64,000 nt of DNA from Limnovirga soli (GTDB taxonomy: Bacteria; Bacteroidota; Bacteroidia; Chitinophagales; Chitinophagaceae): assembly GCF_013106755.1 (NCBI RefSeq), contig NZ_WHPF01000017.1:1-64000 (forward strand), given 5' to 3'. A model generated the notes under the pieces. The model saw only the letters and a list, made by a program, of their open reading frames with translations. It was not told the origin of the DNA and did no database searches. The position numbers and the translations under genes were made by a program. Below are positions 27,472-37,977 of this stretch, one piece after another. Numbering within the stretch: position 1 is the first letter of the stretch; each line of letters starts with the position of its first letter.

Positions 27472-30400
27472 ATGGCAACAACACTCAAGCACCAAAATCC
27501 CAACACTGTTCTCGGTAAAGTAACGGATAGCAACGGCAGGCCATTGGCAAACCTCAAAGTTGTCATTTATGATGTAGATATGCGTGAGTGGCAGGCACTG
27601 GCTGATACATTTACGAGTAAAGAAGGTAAATACGAACTTCAATGGACGCATGAGCAGCTTAGTGGTCGTGGAAAAATGGAAGCGGATATTGCTGTAAAAC
27701 TTTTTACCAAAGAAAAAGGCACAGAACTCTTTAAATCTAATATGGATGAAGTGCGGTTCAACGCTTCTGATAGAGAAGAAATTAATATAATTATAGGGCA
27801 AGCTTTGCCAAAGGAGGTGGTAGAATTTGACTTTCTGGTGAAACAAATTTCCTTTCTGGCCAATAAAGTTGCCATTGCCGATTTGCAGGAAAATAAAGAA
27901 CACCGGGATATTACTTTTCTTTCAAAGGAACTGGAAGTGGCTGCTGAAAAGATTGAGCATTTGGTTGTTGCCTATCGATTACAAAAATTGTCAAAAATAG
28001 ATGCTGCCTTCTTTTATGCCTTGTTTCGTAAGAATACTTTACTCCATAACGATTTTGCAAATAACCTGCATGCAAGGCTCTCAATAGGTATTGGTGTGGA
28101 AGATATAACCCTGTTATACGATGCAGCCATTGCTGACCGCAAAAAAATTGAAGCCGATATAAAAATTGCTATAGAAGAAAAAATTGTTTCACCGACAGAA
28201 GCAAAAAACGTTAAACGCAACCTGGAAATCCTTTCTCAATACAAAGAAAAAGCAACAGCATATTATAAAAACGAACACCCTAAAAAAGCAATTAACCTGC
28301 TCACCAACTTTTTTAAAGAAGGAAAGCTGGAAGAGGTTCAAGAATTATTTACTGAAAACAAGAATGACCTGAATACTTTTTTTGATAAAGTAACCGATCC
28401 TGCTTTTTATGCAACAAAGGAGAAAGAAAAAGATGGAAAGACTTCTATTGAAATGGGAAAATTTTTTGGTTTCGGCAATGAAATAATTCCTCAAATAGCC
28501 AAATCAAAAGGGCTTAAAAAACCTGAAGATGTAAGAAAACTGGCTAAACTAAATAAGGGGGAATGGGTTGCAGAAATTACCAAAGCAAGACCTGATTTAA
28601 AGGACAAACAGCTTATCAGCACATATGCCTCGGCAATGGTGAGGAAAATGGAAAAAGAATTTCCAACGATGGCTTTTGCCGCACAATTGGAAAGAGCCAA
28701 AAAACCAGTGGTAAAAAATCAGGATATAATTGTTTCATTTTTCAACAAGCACGAGGATTTTGATTTAATGAAACATAATGTAGATTTATTTCTAAAAGAA
28801 AAGAAGATTGCCACGAAGGATAAAGAGGTTATTAATGAAGAAATAAAGTCTGTTCAACGGGTTTTTAAATTAGTGCCGAATTATAGCAAAACAATGGCTT
28901 TGAGGAGTCAAAATATCCACTCATCGCAGAGTATTGTTGCTATTGGTGAAACCCGGTTTGTAAAAGAAGTGGCATTTAAAGCGGGGATTGAAGAAAAAGA
29001 AGCCAAAGAAATTTACCGCAAGGCAGAAACCAAACATACCGCTGCCATACTGATGGTAGGCGACCTGCAGGATAGTATGAGTGTGATGGATATTGCATCT
29101 TTTGAAACCACCACTTTAGCAAAAAAATTAGAAGCTGTAAGCAAAGATTTCCCGAATCTGAAATCGCTTTTCAAACTCGTTGATACCTGCGAGTGCGAAC
29201 ATTGCCGTTCGGTGTATAGTCCGGCTGCTTACTTAGTAGAGATTTTGCAATTTTTAGATAAGCGAATGGTAGTTGCCAACAATGCAAAAAGTGTGTTGTT
29301 TACAAGAAGACCGGAATTAGGTGAAATTGATCTTGGTTGTGCCAATGCCAACACGCCTGTAAAGTACATTGATTTGGTGTGTGAAATATTAGAGGAAGCA
29401 GTTGCGCCAGATACTGGTATCAGTTATTCAGGTGTGCTTTCAGATGGGGCAGACGCTTTGAAAGGCAAGATATCGAATGACTTGCTAATTACCTTAACAA
29501 CTGCTGGCCTTAAAGTAACTGCTGATGCTTTGATTTTTGAAACAGAATCTTCAACATCTCGACAGCATTACCTTAGAGATAAAAGTCTTGTTTGCAAAAT
29601 TGAAAATACTGGAGGGAATAACTACAAAGTATTTCGTTTGCGGCAAACTTTTGGTACAGCAGCAGAGTTGGATGCAGCACCGGAATATGTAAATGTTGGT
29701 GCCTACGATGAATTGAGAAATAAATCCTTTGCCTTTAAGCTTCCTTTTGATTTACAACACACAGAAGCCAAAGCATACCTCAGTCGCTTTGATGTAAACA
29801 GAGCTGATTTGATGAAAGCTTTTCAAAGTGCTGCCATCCCATCTGATGAAAGTATTGCCGCTGAAAGATTGGGTTTAACCGATGCGGAAAGAAAATTAAT
29901 TACCCTCACTCCGGTACCCAATGACAATGCTGCTCAACAAACATTTTGGAATGTTCCAGCTACCGGCAATGTAGTACACCATTTAAAACAGGTTGATCAC
30001 TTTCTTGATAGAACCGGACTTACGTACAAGGAATTGGACTTGTTATTGAAACTGAAATTCATAGATAAGAACGGGAATCTATTTATCAAACACAATGATT
30101 TATCCTGCGATACCGCAACAAAAGAAATCGCCCATTTAGATTTGGATGCTTTGGATAGAATCCATCGTTTCCTTCGATTACAAAAGAAAACCGGATGGAA
30201 GTATGAAACTTTGAATGAAATCATTTCACAAGGGAATCTTGGAGCAGGAAATCTAAATGATGCTTGCCTTATAAAAGCGGCTCAGTTGAAAGAAATTTCA
30301 GAGAAGGCAAATATTAAAATAGAAGAATTAATCGGATGTTTTGGAGAATTACCCAATTTAGTATTACAAGAAGATGGACTAAAACCACTTTACTATCAAG

Positions 30401-33400
30401 TGTTTCTTAACAAAGCAAAAAATGGAATACTGGATGAGGGTCTATTTCCCATAAAAGTAAATGGATCGCAATTGTTGAGTACCTACAATGGCTATATAGC
30501 TACCTGCCTTCAATTGAAACAAACAGATTTGGAATTCATCACGCCATTACTTCCTGATGGTAAGCTAACGTTCTCTAATTTAAGTTTTCTTTTTGCTGCT
30601 TCACGTCTGATAAAAATACTCAAATTAAAAGCAGAGGACTTTGCAATAATTCAGAAACTAAGCGGAATAGATATTTCAGATGGTCCTGATAAAACTATAG
30701 AATTTCTGACAGTCGTAGATGATTTTAAAAAATCACCTTTAAAGGCGATTGATGTCAGGTTCATATTAAACCATGAAGCCGAAAACCTCAGCGACCGGGA
30801 AATAAAAGTTACAAAAATTGAAGAGTTGTTGGGTAAGATAAAACTCGAATACGAAAAAATTAATGAGGAGCAGAAGTCAAAATTTGATAACAAGCTTTCG
30901 GCAGAAGAGCAGAAGGAAACGTTGATTAATGTTTTATCCCAATTAGAAAATGTTGAAGAAGGAGATGTTAAAACAATAGTTAAGTTGCTTGATAAAGAAT
31001 TGACGGATGTAATTGATGCTGCAGGAATTAAAACAATTATTGATACTAAGTTTGATAAAGCCATCATTAGAACCAACATTAACATTGCTATTGATGCACT
31101 GGATGCATTGGCCAATGGGGTAGATGCTAGTAATGAGCAAAAGAATTTAGTGCAAGCATTATTTGATTCCATTTCCGATTTCCAAATCGCAAAAGGAAAA
31201 CAGGTGGTCTTGGAGCAATCAATATCTATTAGTTTTAAGATAGATTTGTCTTTAATTAGAATAGTTCTACAGTTTGCCCAACTCAAACAACTTACTCCGG
31301 GAACAGATTTTGCTTCTGTGTTACTTATAGACAGTTTTGACAACGCAATAACTCCTGCTAATTATCCAAAACAATATGCATCCATTAGGTTATTGCATAA
31401 AATGTTTGCTTTGTTAAATGCGTTTAAATTAAGCAACACAGAAGTTGAATGGTATTTTAAAAATAATGCTAACGCAGCTTTGAGTTGGCTGGAGTTTGAC
31501 AGCATTCCTTATGAATCAGGACAAACGGCTATTACTTTTTCAAAGTATTTAGAATTTTTAACCACAGTTTCTTATTCAAAACAATTCACTCCTGTTGTAA
31601 ATCCTTCAGACGCAGAGAGGCCAATTAGTTATTTTACAATTGCTGAGATTGTTTTACCCGGAGCTTCAGCCAATAGGGATGAATTCCTAAATACCCTGGC
31701 TTTATTGACCGACTATACAAAAGAAGATTTGGATGCAATTGATGCTCATCTTTTCGCAGCTTTCGATATAAGCAATTATAAAAATTCAGAAACTTGGAGA
31801 AGAGTATTTGAGTGTGCGGATTTTACCAGAAAAATTGGTGCAACCGTTGCTCAAATAAAAAGATACATCAACCCGATTCTTACTGCAAATGAGGTAAGTG
31901 ATTTGCGGGCAACATTAAAATCACGCTATGATGAAGACACATGGCTTAGCACTTTAAAAGAAGTCATGGATAGGATTCGTCCTCAAAAACGAAACGCTTT
32001 GGTTGCGTATTTAATGGCTACCAAGCCAGAAATGAAGGATGAGAATGATTTGTATGAGTATTTTTTGGTTGATGTGGAAATGGAGGCTTGCATGCCATCT
32101 TCAAGAATCGTTCAGGCTCATAATAGCATCCAACTTTTTGTGCAACGTTGTTTAATGGGATTGGAACGTGATGCCATTGCAAATGTAGATGATGACCCTA
32201 ACTGGAACCAATGGAAATGGATGAAGAATTACAGGGTATGGGAAGCCAACCGCAAAGTTTTCTTATATCCAGAAAACTGGTATGATGTTACATTGACCGA
32301 TGATAAAACTTATCTTTTGACAGAGTTCATTAATGAAATTCAGCAAAATGAATTGACCAATGATACTGCAGAGGAAGCCATCAAAAAATATCTTGAGAAG
32401 TTAGACAACATTGCTTTTCTGGAAGTAATGGCTACCTGGTACGACGTGCCTACAAGAAATATGCATGTATTTGCCCGCACCAAAGGTGGTGAACCTTCCA
32501 TTTACTATTACAGGCGTTTTGAAAACGAACGATACTGGAGCCCTTGGGAAAAAGTGGAGTTGGACATTACGGGTAATCATTTGTTGGCATTTATGCGAAA
32601 CAATAGATTGCATTTGGCTTGGCCTATGTTTAGTGAGGAAGCAAATCCTAACCAAACTTCAAAAATTCCTTCGAGTAATGATCAAGGGACAAGGGTAAAA
32701 ATAGATAAGCCAGAAATAAAATTAAAGATTCAACTAGCAATTAGCGAATTAAGCAATAAAAAATGGCAGCCAAAGAGAGTTTCCAAGGAATTCATCAAAA
32801 CCCCGCCCGATCCAGAACCTTATTCCAAAAACACGGTATCGATAGAGGGGTTTAAATTCTTTTATAATGAATCGGTTGATCAAATAGTAGTTTTTAATGA
32901 ACAAGGAATATATGTGAATCTAAGTTCTGATAGTGTCCATTATCAATATAATACAATAGTTGCTGGAGCATTTGACATAGCTGGTTGCAAAGGATACCCT
33001 GAGTTAGCATCTCCCAAACCATATACACTAAACTTCGTACCCAAATTCCTTGATACAAAACTGATTGAACAGCGTTACAAAGAAATGGATTTGATTGCTG
33101 GAAATGATTTGTCTTCTTTAAATATTCATGCCCTTCTAAGCGGCAATTATTATACTAAAATACTTGCTCAAACACCTGGAACATTCCGTTTATCCTATCC
33201 TCATCAATTCACAAGTATTGATTTGATTGCTTTGATGTTTCAGTTTTTTCAATTGATCATTAATTCTGGAAAACGTGATGATAAAGCAAATAATTTCAAA
33301 ATCCCATTGGGTACTTTGCTACCATACTTCAAAGAAGACAGTAAGCATTCCTATGTAATTATTCCAGGTTTCTATAAAAAGGAAAAGGATGCGGGTGAAT

Positions 33401-36400
33401 TTTCTAAAACATACACTTTGAATGATAGTGAAAAAAGAACTGCATCGAATGTTTTTCAATTAATAGGTGATATTACCAATTGGTTTAAAAAAATGACATT
33501 TGAATTTCAGAATAATCATCCTGCGGATACAGCTACTGCAGTTAAATATATCCTGACTGATGCAGCTTTTCAAGATATATTAAAGGAGCTAAGTAAGTAT
33601 GCGGATATGGATTTTTTCTTAAATCTTTTTATAGGTAAAAGTGGTGACCCAAAGGTTGATGAATTTTTAAATGAATTGATCGAAGATGAACCGCTGAAAT
33701 ATGGTGAGCAATTTAAGAATATGTACCATCCTTTAGTATGTGCCTTGCGAAGTATTTTGTATAAATCTGGTATTCCGTCTTTGATGAAAAGGGACACACA
33801 GATGCAAAAAACAAATTTTGATTTTAAATCCTATTACAATCCCAATGTGCAAATTGTCCCTCAAACATTCGTAAAAAATCCGGATGGAACAGAAACATTA
33901 AGCTATACTATTGAAGATATTGATTTTAATAGTGATGGAAGCTACAGTGCATATAACTGGGATTTATTTTTCAGGGTACCGCTTCATATTGCTGGCAGTC
34001 TTACCAAGAACCAACGCTTTGAAGAAGCATTGTCCTGGTTTCATTATATGTTCAATCCTACAGGTGCATTACCTGGAAACGGTGTACAAAAATATTGGGT
34101 AACTAAACCCTTTTATCTCAATCAGGAAACTGACTATGTAAGTCAGCGTATTGATTCATTGATGTATGCAACAGCAGAATTATCCAATCCTACTATTAAA
34201 GAATTAGAATTTGCAATAGAGGAATGGAGAAACAAACCGTTTAGACCAGATGTAATTGCCCGTTTTCGTCCAGTGGCTTATCAGAAAGCTTTGTTGATGA
34301 AATATATTGATAACCTCACCGAATGGGGAGATTACTTGTTTAGACAAGACACTATGGAATCCATTGCACAGGCAACGCAGATGTACATTTTAGCGGATAA
34401 TTTATTGGGACCAAAGCCAAAAATTATTCCTGCTGTTATTAAACAACCGTATGAAACCTATAATCAAATTGAAGCTAAACTGGATAGTTTTGGCAATGCG
34501 TTGATAGAATTAGAAAATATTCTTCCAGACTTATCCCTGTTGCCTGAAAGTGGTAATGAATTGCCTTCATCTCCTGTAAACTTAGCTCTTCTTTATTTTT
34601 GTATTCCTGCCAATGAAAAAATGTTTGAATATTGGGATCGGGTGGCAGATCGGTTATTTAAAATCAGGCATTGCCAAAATATTGATGGCGTAGAAAGAAG
34701 TTTAGCATTATTTGCTCCACCGATTGATCCGGGCATGTTAGTTCGTGCCGCCGCTTCAGGTTTGAATTTATCATCTGTAATTGCAGGATTAAATGCACCA
34801 ACTCCTTATTATCGTTTTAATATATTGTCACAAAAGGCAACAGAACTTGCCCAGGAGGTAAGAGGCCTAGGAAGCTCATTGCTTCAGGCATTAGAAAAGA
34901 AAGATGCCGAAGCTTTAACCTTGCTTAGAAGCGAACTAGAAATAAATGTATTGAATGCTGTTAAAGACATTAAAAGACTCCAGATACTTGAATCAAAAGA
35001 ACAAATTGAAGTCTTAAAACGGACTAAGAAAGTTACCGAGGAGAGGCAGCAATATTATAATGAAATTGAGTTTATGAATGTTGGAGAAATCACATCCTTA
35101 GGTTTGAACGTGATTTCAGGTTACGCATATACAATTGGTTCAGTAATGGAAATGGCTGCTGGAAGCACCGCACTAATACCTGATATTAACATAGGTATTT
35201 CAGGAGCCTTTGGTTCCCCCGTAACCGTTTCCAAAGTTACTGGTGGAGAGCAAATATCAAATTCCATTAGTTCATTTGCAAAATCAATATTATTGGGTTC
35301 TCAGGTTATAGATAGAATTGCAGGAGGTGTTTCTACAATTGCTAATTACCAAAGGCGTAATGATGAGTGGCAGCTTCAGGAACGCCTTGCCTCAAAAGAA
35401 ATAGCGTTTATTGACAAACAAATTACTGCAGCTGAAATTCGTAAAGAAATTGCGGAGAGTGACTTAATAAATCATGAATTGCAAATTGATAACGCTAAGA
35501 AAACCGACGACTTCATGCGTTCTAAATTCACTAACAAGGAATTGTACGATTGGATGATCGGGCAAATAAGTGCTGTGTATTTTAAATCATACCAACTAGC
35601 CCATGACTTTTCCAAAAAAGCAGAACGTTGTTATCGTTTTGAATTGGGCAATGATGACTCTTATATATCATACGGTTATTGGGATAGCATGAAGAAAGGA
35701 TTACAGTCTGCTGACCATTTGATTCACGACATAAAACGTATGGAAGCAGGTTATCTGGATAAAAACAAAAGAGAATTCGAAATTATCAAACATGTGTCAC
35801 TTGCATTACTTGACCCATTGGCTTTGGTAAGACTTCGAGCAACTGGTATTTGCGATTTTGAAATACCTGAAGTACTTTATGATATGGATCATCCAGGTCA
35901 ATATTTCAGACGGTTAAAATCCGTAAGTATAAGCCTTCCATGTATTGCAGGCCCATATACATCAGTTAGTGCTAAACTATCGTTGGTAAATAACCGATAC
36001 AGGAAAAATACAAACCCTGATAATGCAGCAACAACTGGCTATGCAGAAGACCCTGCCAATGATGAACGTTTTATTTATAATATTGGAGCAATTCAATCCA
36101 TTGCAACCAGCAATGCTCAAAATGATAGTGGCATATTTGAATTAAACTTTAGAGACGAACGCTATTTACCCTTTGAAAACACTGGTGCAATAAGTAGTTG
36201 GAGATTGGAACTTCCAACGGAAATAAAACAGTTTGATTACAATACAATTTCAGATGTTATTGTTCATGTAAAATACATTGCAAGGGAAGGTGGTTCTGGT
36301 TTTAAAGACTTGTCGAATATTCTACTTAAAGACCAATTAGCCGCAATCAAACAAGGTTTAAATCAAAATGGTTTGCATATTTCTATCAACATGAAACATG

Positions 36401-36747
36401 ATCTGCCTAACGAGTGGCATCTTTTGAAAATGAATGGAACGATTGATTTGACTATTGATAAATCAAGATTGCCCTACATGGTACAATCATTTGATACTAT
36501 GTTGGAGATAGAGAGTATAATGTTTGTAGCTAAAGTAGAAGATAATCCGACGGATTTCACAATTAATGTTGCAGATCCGCTACATAGTACTTCCAGTGCT
36601 GTAAATCTTTCAAGAGTAGATGAGTTAAACCTGTGTAGAGGAATTAATTCGGATATTGAATTAGGTACTTTATTTGCTCTTTCAGTTTCAAATGCTGACA
36701 TATTGAAATTGGAGGAGTTACTTTTAATTGTGAAATATCGTTTTTGA
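27472..36747 (+). CDS. TcA-type toxin complex pore subunit
   Basis: 3091 residues, longer than the roughly 2500 of Photorhabdus TcdA1. Residues about 11-100 look like a carboxypeptidase-regulatory-like beta domain (LGKVTDSNGRPLANLKVVIYD). A VRP1-like motif DTCECEHCRSVYSPAAYLVE lies near residue 571. A neuraminidase-like region follows at about 1575-1720 (WMKNYRVWEANRKVFLYPEN). The C-terminal third has the long helices of the pore (around residue 2510) and the TcB-binding end (YFRRLKSVSISLPCIAGPYT near residue 2820). TcA pentamers bind the target cell and inject the effector of TcB-TcC. Genes for the complete A-B-C set are therefore within this island, separated only by two small genes. Confidence 0.93.
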   Translation: MATTLKHQNPNTVLGKVTDSNGRPLANLKVVIYDVDMREWQALADTFTSKEGKYELQWTHEQLSGRGKMEADIAVKLFTKEKGTELFKSNMDEVRFNASDREEINIIIGQALPKEVVEFDFLVKQISFLANKVAIADLQENKEHRDITFLSKELEVAAEKIEHLVVAYRLQKLSKIDAAFFYALFRKNTLLHNDFANNLHARLSIGIGVEDITLLYDAAIADRKKIEADIKIAIEEKIVSPTEAKNVKRNLEILSQYKEKATAYYKNEHPKKAINLLTNFFKEGKLEEVQELFTENKNDLNTFFDKVTDPAFYATKEKEKDGKTSIEMGKFFGFGNEIIPQIAKSKGLKKPEDVRKLAKLNKGEWVAEITKARPDLKDKQLISTYASAMVRKMEKEFPTMAFAAQLERAKKPVVKNQDIIVSFFNKHEDFDLMKHNVDLFLKEKKIATKDKEVINEEIKSVQRVFKLVPNYSKTMALRSQNIHSSQSIVAIGETRFVKEVAFKAGIEEKEAKEIYRKAETKHTAAILMVGDLQDSMSVMDIASFETTTLAKKLEAVSKDFPNLKSLFKLVDTCECEHCRSVYSPAAYLVEILQFLDKRMVVANNAKSVLFTRRPELGEIDLGCANANTPVKYIDLVCEILEEAVAPDTGISYSGVLSDGADALKGKISNDLLITLTTAGLKVTADALIFETESSTSRQHYLRDKSLVCKIENTGGNNYKVFRLRQTFGTAAELDAAPEYVNVGAYDELRNKSFAFKLPFDLQHTEAKAYLSRFDVNRADLMKAFQSAAIPSDESIAAERLGLTDAERKLITLTPVPNDNAAQQTFWNVPATGNVVHHLKQVDHFLDRTGLTYKELDLLLKLKFIDKNGNLFIKHNDLSCDTATKEIAHLDLDALDRIHRFLRLQKKTGWKYETLNEIISQGNLGAGNLNDACLIKAAQLKEISEKANIKIEELIGCFGELPNLVLQEDGLKPLYYQVFLNKAKNGILDEGLFPIKVNGSQLLSTYNGYIATCLQLKQTDLEFITPLLPDGKLTFSNLSFLFAASRLIKILKLKAEDFAIIQKLSGIDISDGPDKTIEFLTVVDDFKKSPLKAIDVRFILNHEAENLSDREIKVTKIEELLGKIKLEYEKINEEQKSKFDNKLSAEEQKETLINVLSQLENVEEGDVKTIVKLLDKELTDVIDAAGIKTIIDTKFDKAIIRTNINIAIDALDALANGVDASNEQKNLVQALFDSISDFQIAKGKQVVLEQSISISFKIDLSLIRIVLQFAQLKQLTPGTDFASVLLIDSFDNAITPANYPKQYASIRLLHKMFALLNAFKLSNTEVEWYFKNNANAALSWLEFDSIPYESGQTAITFSKYLEFLTTVSYSKQFTPVVNPSDAERPISYFTIAEIVLPGASANRDEFLNTLALLTDYTKEDLDAIDAHLFAAFDISNYKNSETWRRVFECADFTRKIGATVAQIKRYINPILTANEVSDLRATLKSRYDEDTWLSTLKEVMDRIRPQKRNALVAYLMATKPEMKDENDLYEYFLVDVEMEACMPSSRIVQAHNSIQLFVQRCLMGLERDAIANVDDDPNWNQWKWMKNYRVWEANRKVFLYPENWYDVTLTDDKTYLLTEFINEIQQNELTNDTAEEAIKKYLEKLDNIAFLEVMATWYDVPTRNMHVFARTKGGEPSIYYYRRFENERYWSPWEKVELDITGNHLLAFMRNNRLHLAWPMFSEEANPNQTSKIPSSNDQGTRVKIDKPEIKLKIQLAISELSNKKWQPKRVSKEFIKTPPDPEPYSKNTVSIEGFKFFYNESVDQIVVFNEQGIYVNLSSDSVHYQYNTIVAGAFDIAGCKGYPELASPKPYTLNFVPKFLDTKLIEQRYKEMDLIAGNDLSSLNIHALLSGNYYTKILAQTPGTFRLSYPHQFTSIDLIALMFQFFQLIINSGKRDDKANNFKIPLGTLLPYFKEDSKHSYVIIPGFYKKEKDAGEFSKTYTLNDSEKRTASNVFQLIGDITNWFKKMTFEFQNNHPADTATAVKYILTDAAFQDILKELSKYADMDFFLNLFIGKSGDPKVDEFLNELIEDEPLKYGEQFKNMYHPLVCALRSILYKSGIPSLMKRDTQMQKTNFDFKSYYNPNVQIVPQTFVKNPDGTETLSYTIEDIDFNSDGSYSAYNWDLFFRVPLHIAGSLTKNQRFEEALSWFHYMFNPTGALPGNGVQKYWVTKPFYLNQETDYVSQRIDSLMYATAELSNPTIKELEFAIEEWRNKPFRPDVIARFRPVAYQKALLMKYIDNLTEWGDYLFRQDTMESIAQATQMYILADNLLGPKPKIIPAVIKQPYETYNQIEAKLDSFGNALIELENILPDLSLLPESGNELPSSPVNLALLYFCIPANEKMFEYWDRVADRLFKIRHCQNIDGVERSLALFAPPIDPGMLVRAAASGLNLSSVIAGLNAPTPYYRFNILSQKATELAQEVRGLGSSLLQALEKKDAEALTLLRSELEINVLNAVKDIKRLQILESKEQIEVLKRTKKVTEERQQYYNEIEFMNVGEITSLGLNVISGYAYTIGSVMEMAAGSTALIPDINIGISGAFGSPVTVSKVTGGEQISNSISSFAKSILLGSQVIDRIAGGVSTIANYQRRNDEWQLQERLASKEIAFIDKQITAAEIRKEIAESDLINHELQIDNAKKTDDFMRSKFTNKELYDWMIGQISAVYFKSYQLAHDFSKKAERCYRFELGNDDSYISYGYWDSMKKGLQSADHLIHDIKRMEAGYLDKNKREFEIIKHVSLALLDPLALVRLRATGICDFEIPEVLYDMDHPGQYFRRLKSVSISLPCIAGPYTSVSAKLSLVNNRYRKNTNPDNAATTGYAEDPANDERFIYNIGAIQSIATSNAQNDSGIFELNFRDERYLPFENTGAISSWRLELPTEIKQFDYNTISDVIVHVKYIAREGGSGFKDLSNILLKDQLAAIKQGLNQNGLHISINMKHDLPNEWHLLKMNGTIDLTIDKSRLPYMVQSFDTMLEIESIMFVAKVEDNPTDFTINVADPLHSTSSAVNLSRVDELNLCRGINSDIELGTLFALSVSNADILKLEELLLIVKYRF

Positions 36748-37487
36748 ATTTTAAGTAATTCATCAAACATTATCCAATTGAAAGTTTCGAAATAGTTTAT
36801 AAAAAAGCATGCCTGGACTATAAAATATCCGGGCAAGTTCCGATTACTAAAATCTACCTCCCGGGAAATGAAGGACATAAACAGTTATAAAAATTTGAAA
36901 TTGAATAATATGCAACTATTTGGACCTCCCTTGCATAAATAACAATGGCAGATGATTAATTTTCGGAAATAGGTGATTGACTTTTCGATTAAATCAAAAT
37001 CACGAGACTAAGCTGCTGAATTTTAAAGTTTAAATTAATATTTTATAAGTATGTTCACGTGAAATCATTTTGACAATTTGCTAATTAAATATCTAACCAA
37101 ATGTTTGTAAAAATTGGATAGATAGGGTTATAAATATTGTTACCATTTCTCTTTTTCATTATCAATAATCATCTTCAAATCTTTCTCACTGGGTAAATTG
37201 ATTAAATACTTTGAAACAAATACTTGTTGTGCCAAACCCAATATGGCATATTTTACCAAACCTAATGTGTAATTTTTTTGCTTTTTCAGATAGTAAAGTA
37301 TGCTAATATTTATCCTAATAAATTTAATCATTTATGAGAAACAAAATTATCAATGAAGTAGAAGTAAAACAAGATTTTTTATATATCAAAAATATTGAAA
37401 TACAATAAGTTAAGTTAATTCTGGTGAGTAAAGGACCGGGAATTATTGCACAACAGAAATTTGTTATTCTATGTATGTTTTGATAAC
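36748..37487. other. 740-bp region downstream of TcA
   Basis: A+T-rich. A weak hairpin (GCCTGGA / TCCGGGC, at about 36812-36836) may end TcA transcription; it lacks a T-run. The only coding signal is the fragment at 37140-37331. Confidence 0.4.
37140..37331 (-). pseudogene. possible C-terminal remnant of a DUF1016/PDDEXK nuclease family gene
   Basis: 63-residue frame ending YAILGLAQQVFVSKYLINLP then SEKDLKMIIDNEKEKW. The pattern QxFVSKYLxxLPxxxxL resembles the C-terminal end of DUF1016 (YhcG-like) proteins, from memory. The N-terminal 20 residues do not fit. Next to an attachment site, a broken mobile-DNA gene is expected. It could also be a chance frame. Confidence 0.3.
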
Positions 37488-37530
37488 GCACTAAAAATAA
37501 AAATGCCCGCATAAAATTATGCAAGCATTT
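37488..37530 (-). terminator. tmRNA terminator
   Basis: On the minus strand, directly after the tmRNA end, the arms AAATGCTTGCATAA and TTATGCGGGCATTT pair with two internal mismatches and are followed by TTATTTTT. The arm next to the island is the 17-bp direct repeat. Confidence 0.7.
37497..37513 (+). repeat. 17-bp direct repeat, right copy
   Basis: ATAAAAATGCCCGCATA, identical to 15742-15758. After one mismatch four more bases (AATT) also agree. Part of the tmRNA terminator. Confidence 0.6.
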
Positions 37531-37534
37531 TTTG

Positions 37535-37904
37535 TGGAGCTGAGGGGAATCGAACCCCTGTCCAAACACAATCACCATAAGCTTTCTACATGCTTATTTC
37601 ATTATTGCTTGTCGGCGCTTAACAGGAAACGAACAAACCAATTAAACGCTTAGCTGAATAGTCTTTTGCTACAGTCACAGCCTTCTGCAGCAGCATCCTG
37701 TGTTTGTTTTGAGTCGGCGGCGGCGCATGGAAACAGGCTAACCTGCGCGGCGGCCCTAATGACTACTTAATCACTGATTAGGCAGCCATGGCATACTGAG
37801 TATTGCCATTTGAGATTTGAATATTCAGATTAAAGTGCTAATTACCCAACGCACTGCATGCTTACACCTACCGTAACCTATGCTGTCAAAACCAGTACAG
37901 CCCC
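37535..37904 (-). ncRNA. ssrA: transfer-messenger RNA (tmRNA)
   Basis: About 370 nt. The 5' end reads GGGGCTGTACTGGTTTTGAC and the 3' end has the T-arm GGGGTTCGATTCCCC and acceptor strand CAGCTCC, which pairs with the 5' GGGGCTG. CCA is not encoded. The tag frame reads GGC AAT ACT CAG TAT GCC ATG GCT GCC TAA, giving the tag GNTQYAMAA, similar in shape to other Bacteroidota tags ending in Y-A-hydrophobic-A-A. tmRNA rescues stalled ribosomes and marks the unfinished protein for degradation. Its 3' end is duplicated at 17836-17855. Confidence 0.95.
37538..37557 (-). repeat. tmRNA 3' end direct repeat (putative attachment site, right)
   Basis: The 20 bases inside the intact tmRNA that are repeated exactly at 17836-17855. 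Confidence 0.65.
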
Positions 37905-37977
37905 AATAAGTTTTACGTAATACGTGTTAAGAAGTAGAATTTTTTTGTACCCGGCTATTGCAAATCTATTTAACATC

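Larger units (their letters stand above)
17836..37557. mobile_element. putative ssrA-associated genomic island carrying Tc toxin genes
   Basis: About 19.7 kb bounded by direct copies of the tmRNA 3' end. Contents: a decayed gene, the fused TcB-TcC gene, a small ORF, a DUF4231-like gene, the TcA gene and a fragment next to tmRNA. No integrase is left inside. Elements that insert at the tmRNA 3' end normally restore the gene and leave a truncated copy at the other end, which fits. The outer 17-bp repeat (15742 and 37497) allows a larger block of 21.7 kb that would include the YeeE gene. Two degenerate copies of the host repeat at 27153-27292 argue that the island is not very recent. Confidence 0.6.

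Noticed and set aside
30651-31343. 230-residue minus-strand frame inside the TcA gene
   Set aside because: It is antisense to a strongly supported toxin gene and has the Ser/Leu/Ile-rich composition of a reverse frame.
37324-37578. 84-residue minus-strand frame
   Set aside because: It overlaps the tmRNA 3' end and its terminator; not a protein gene.
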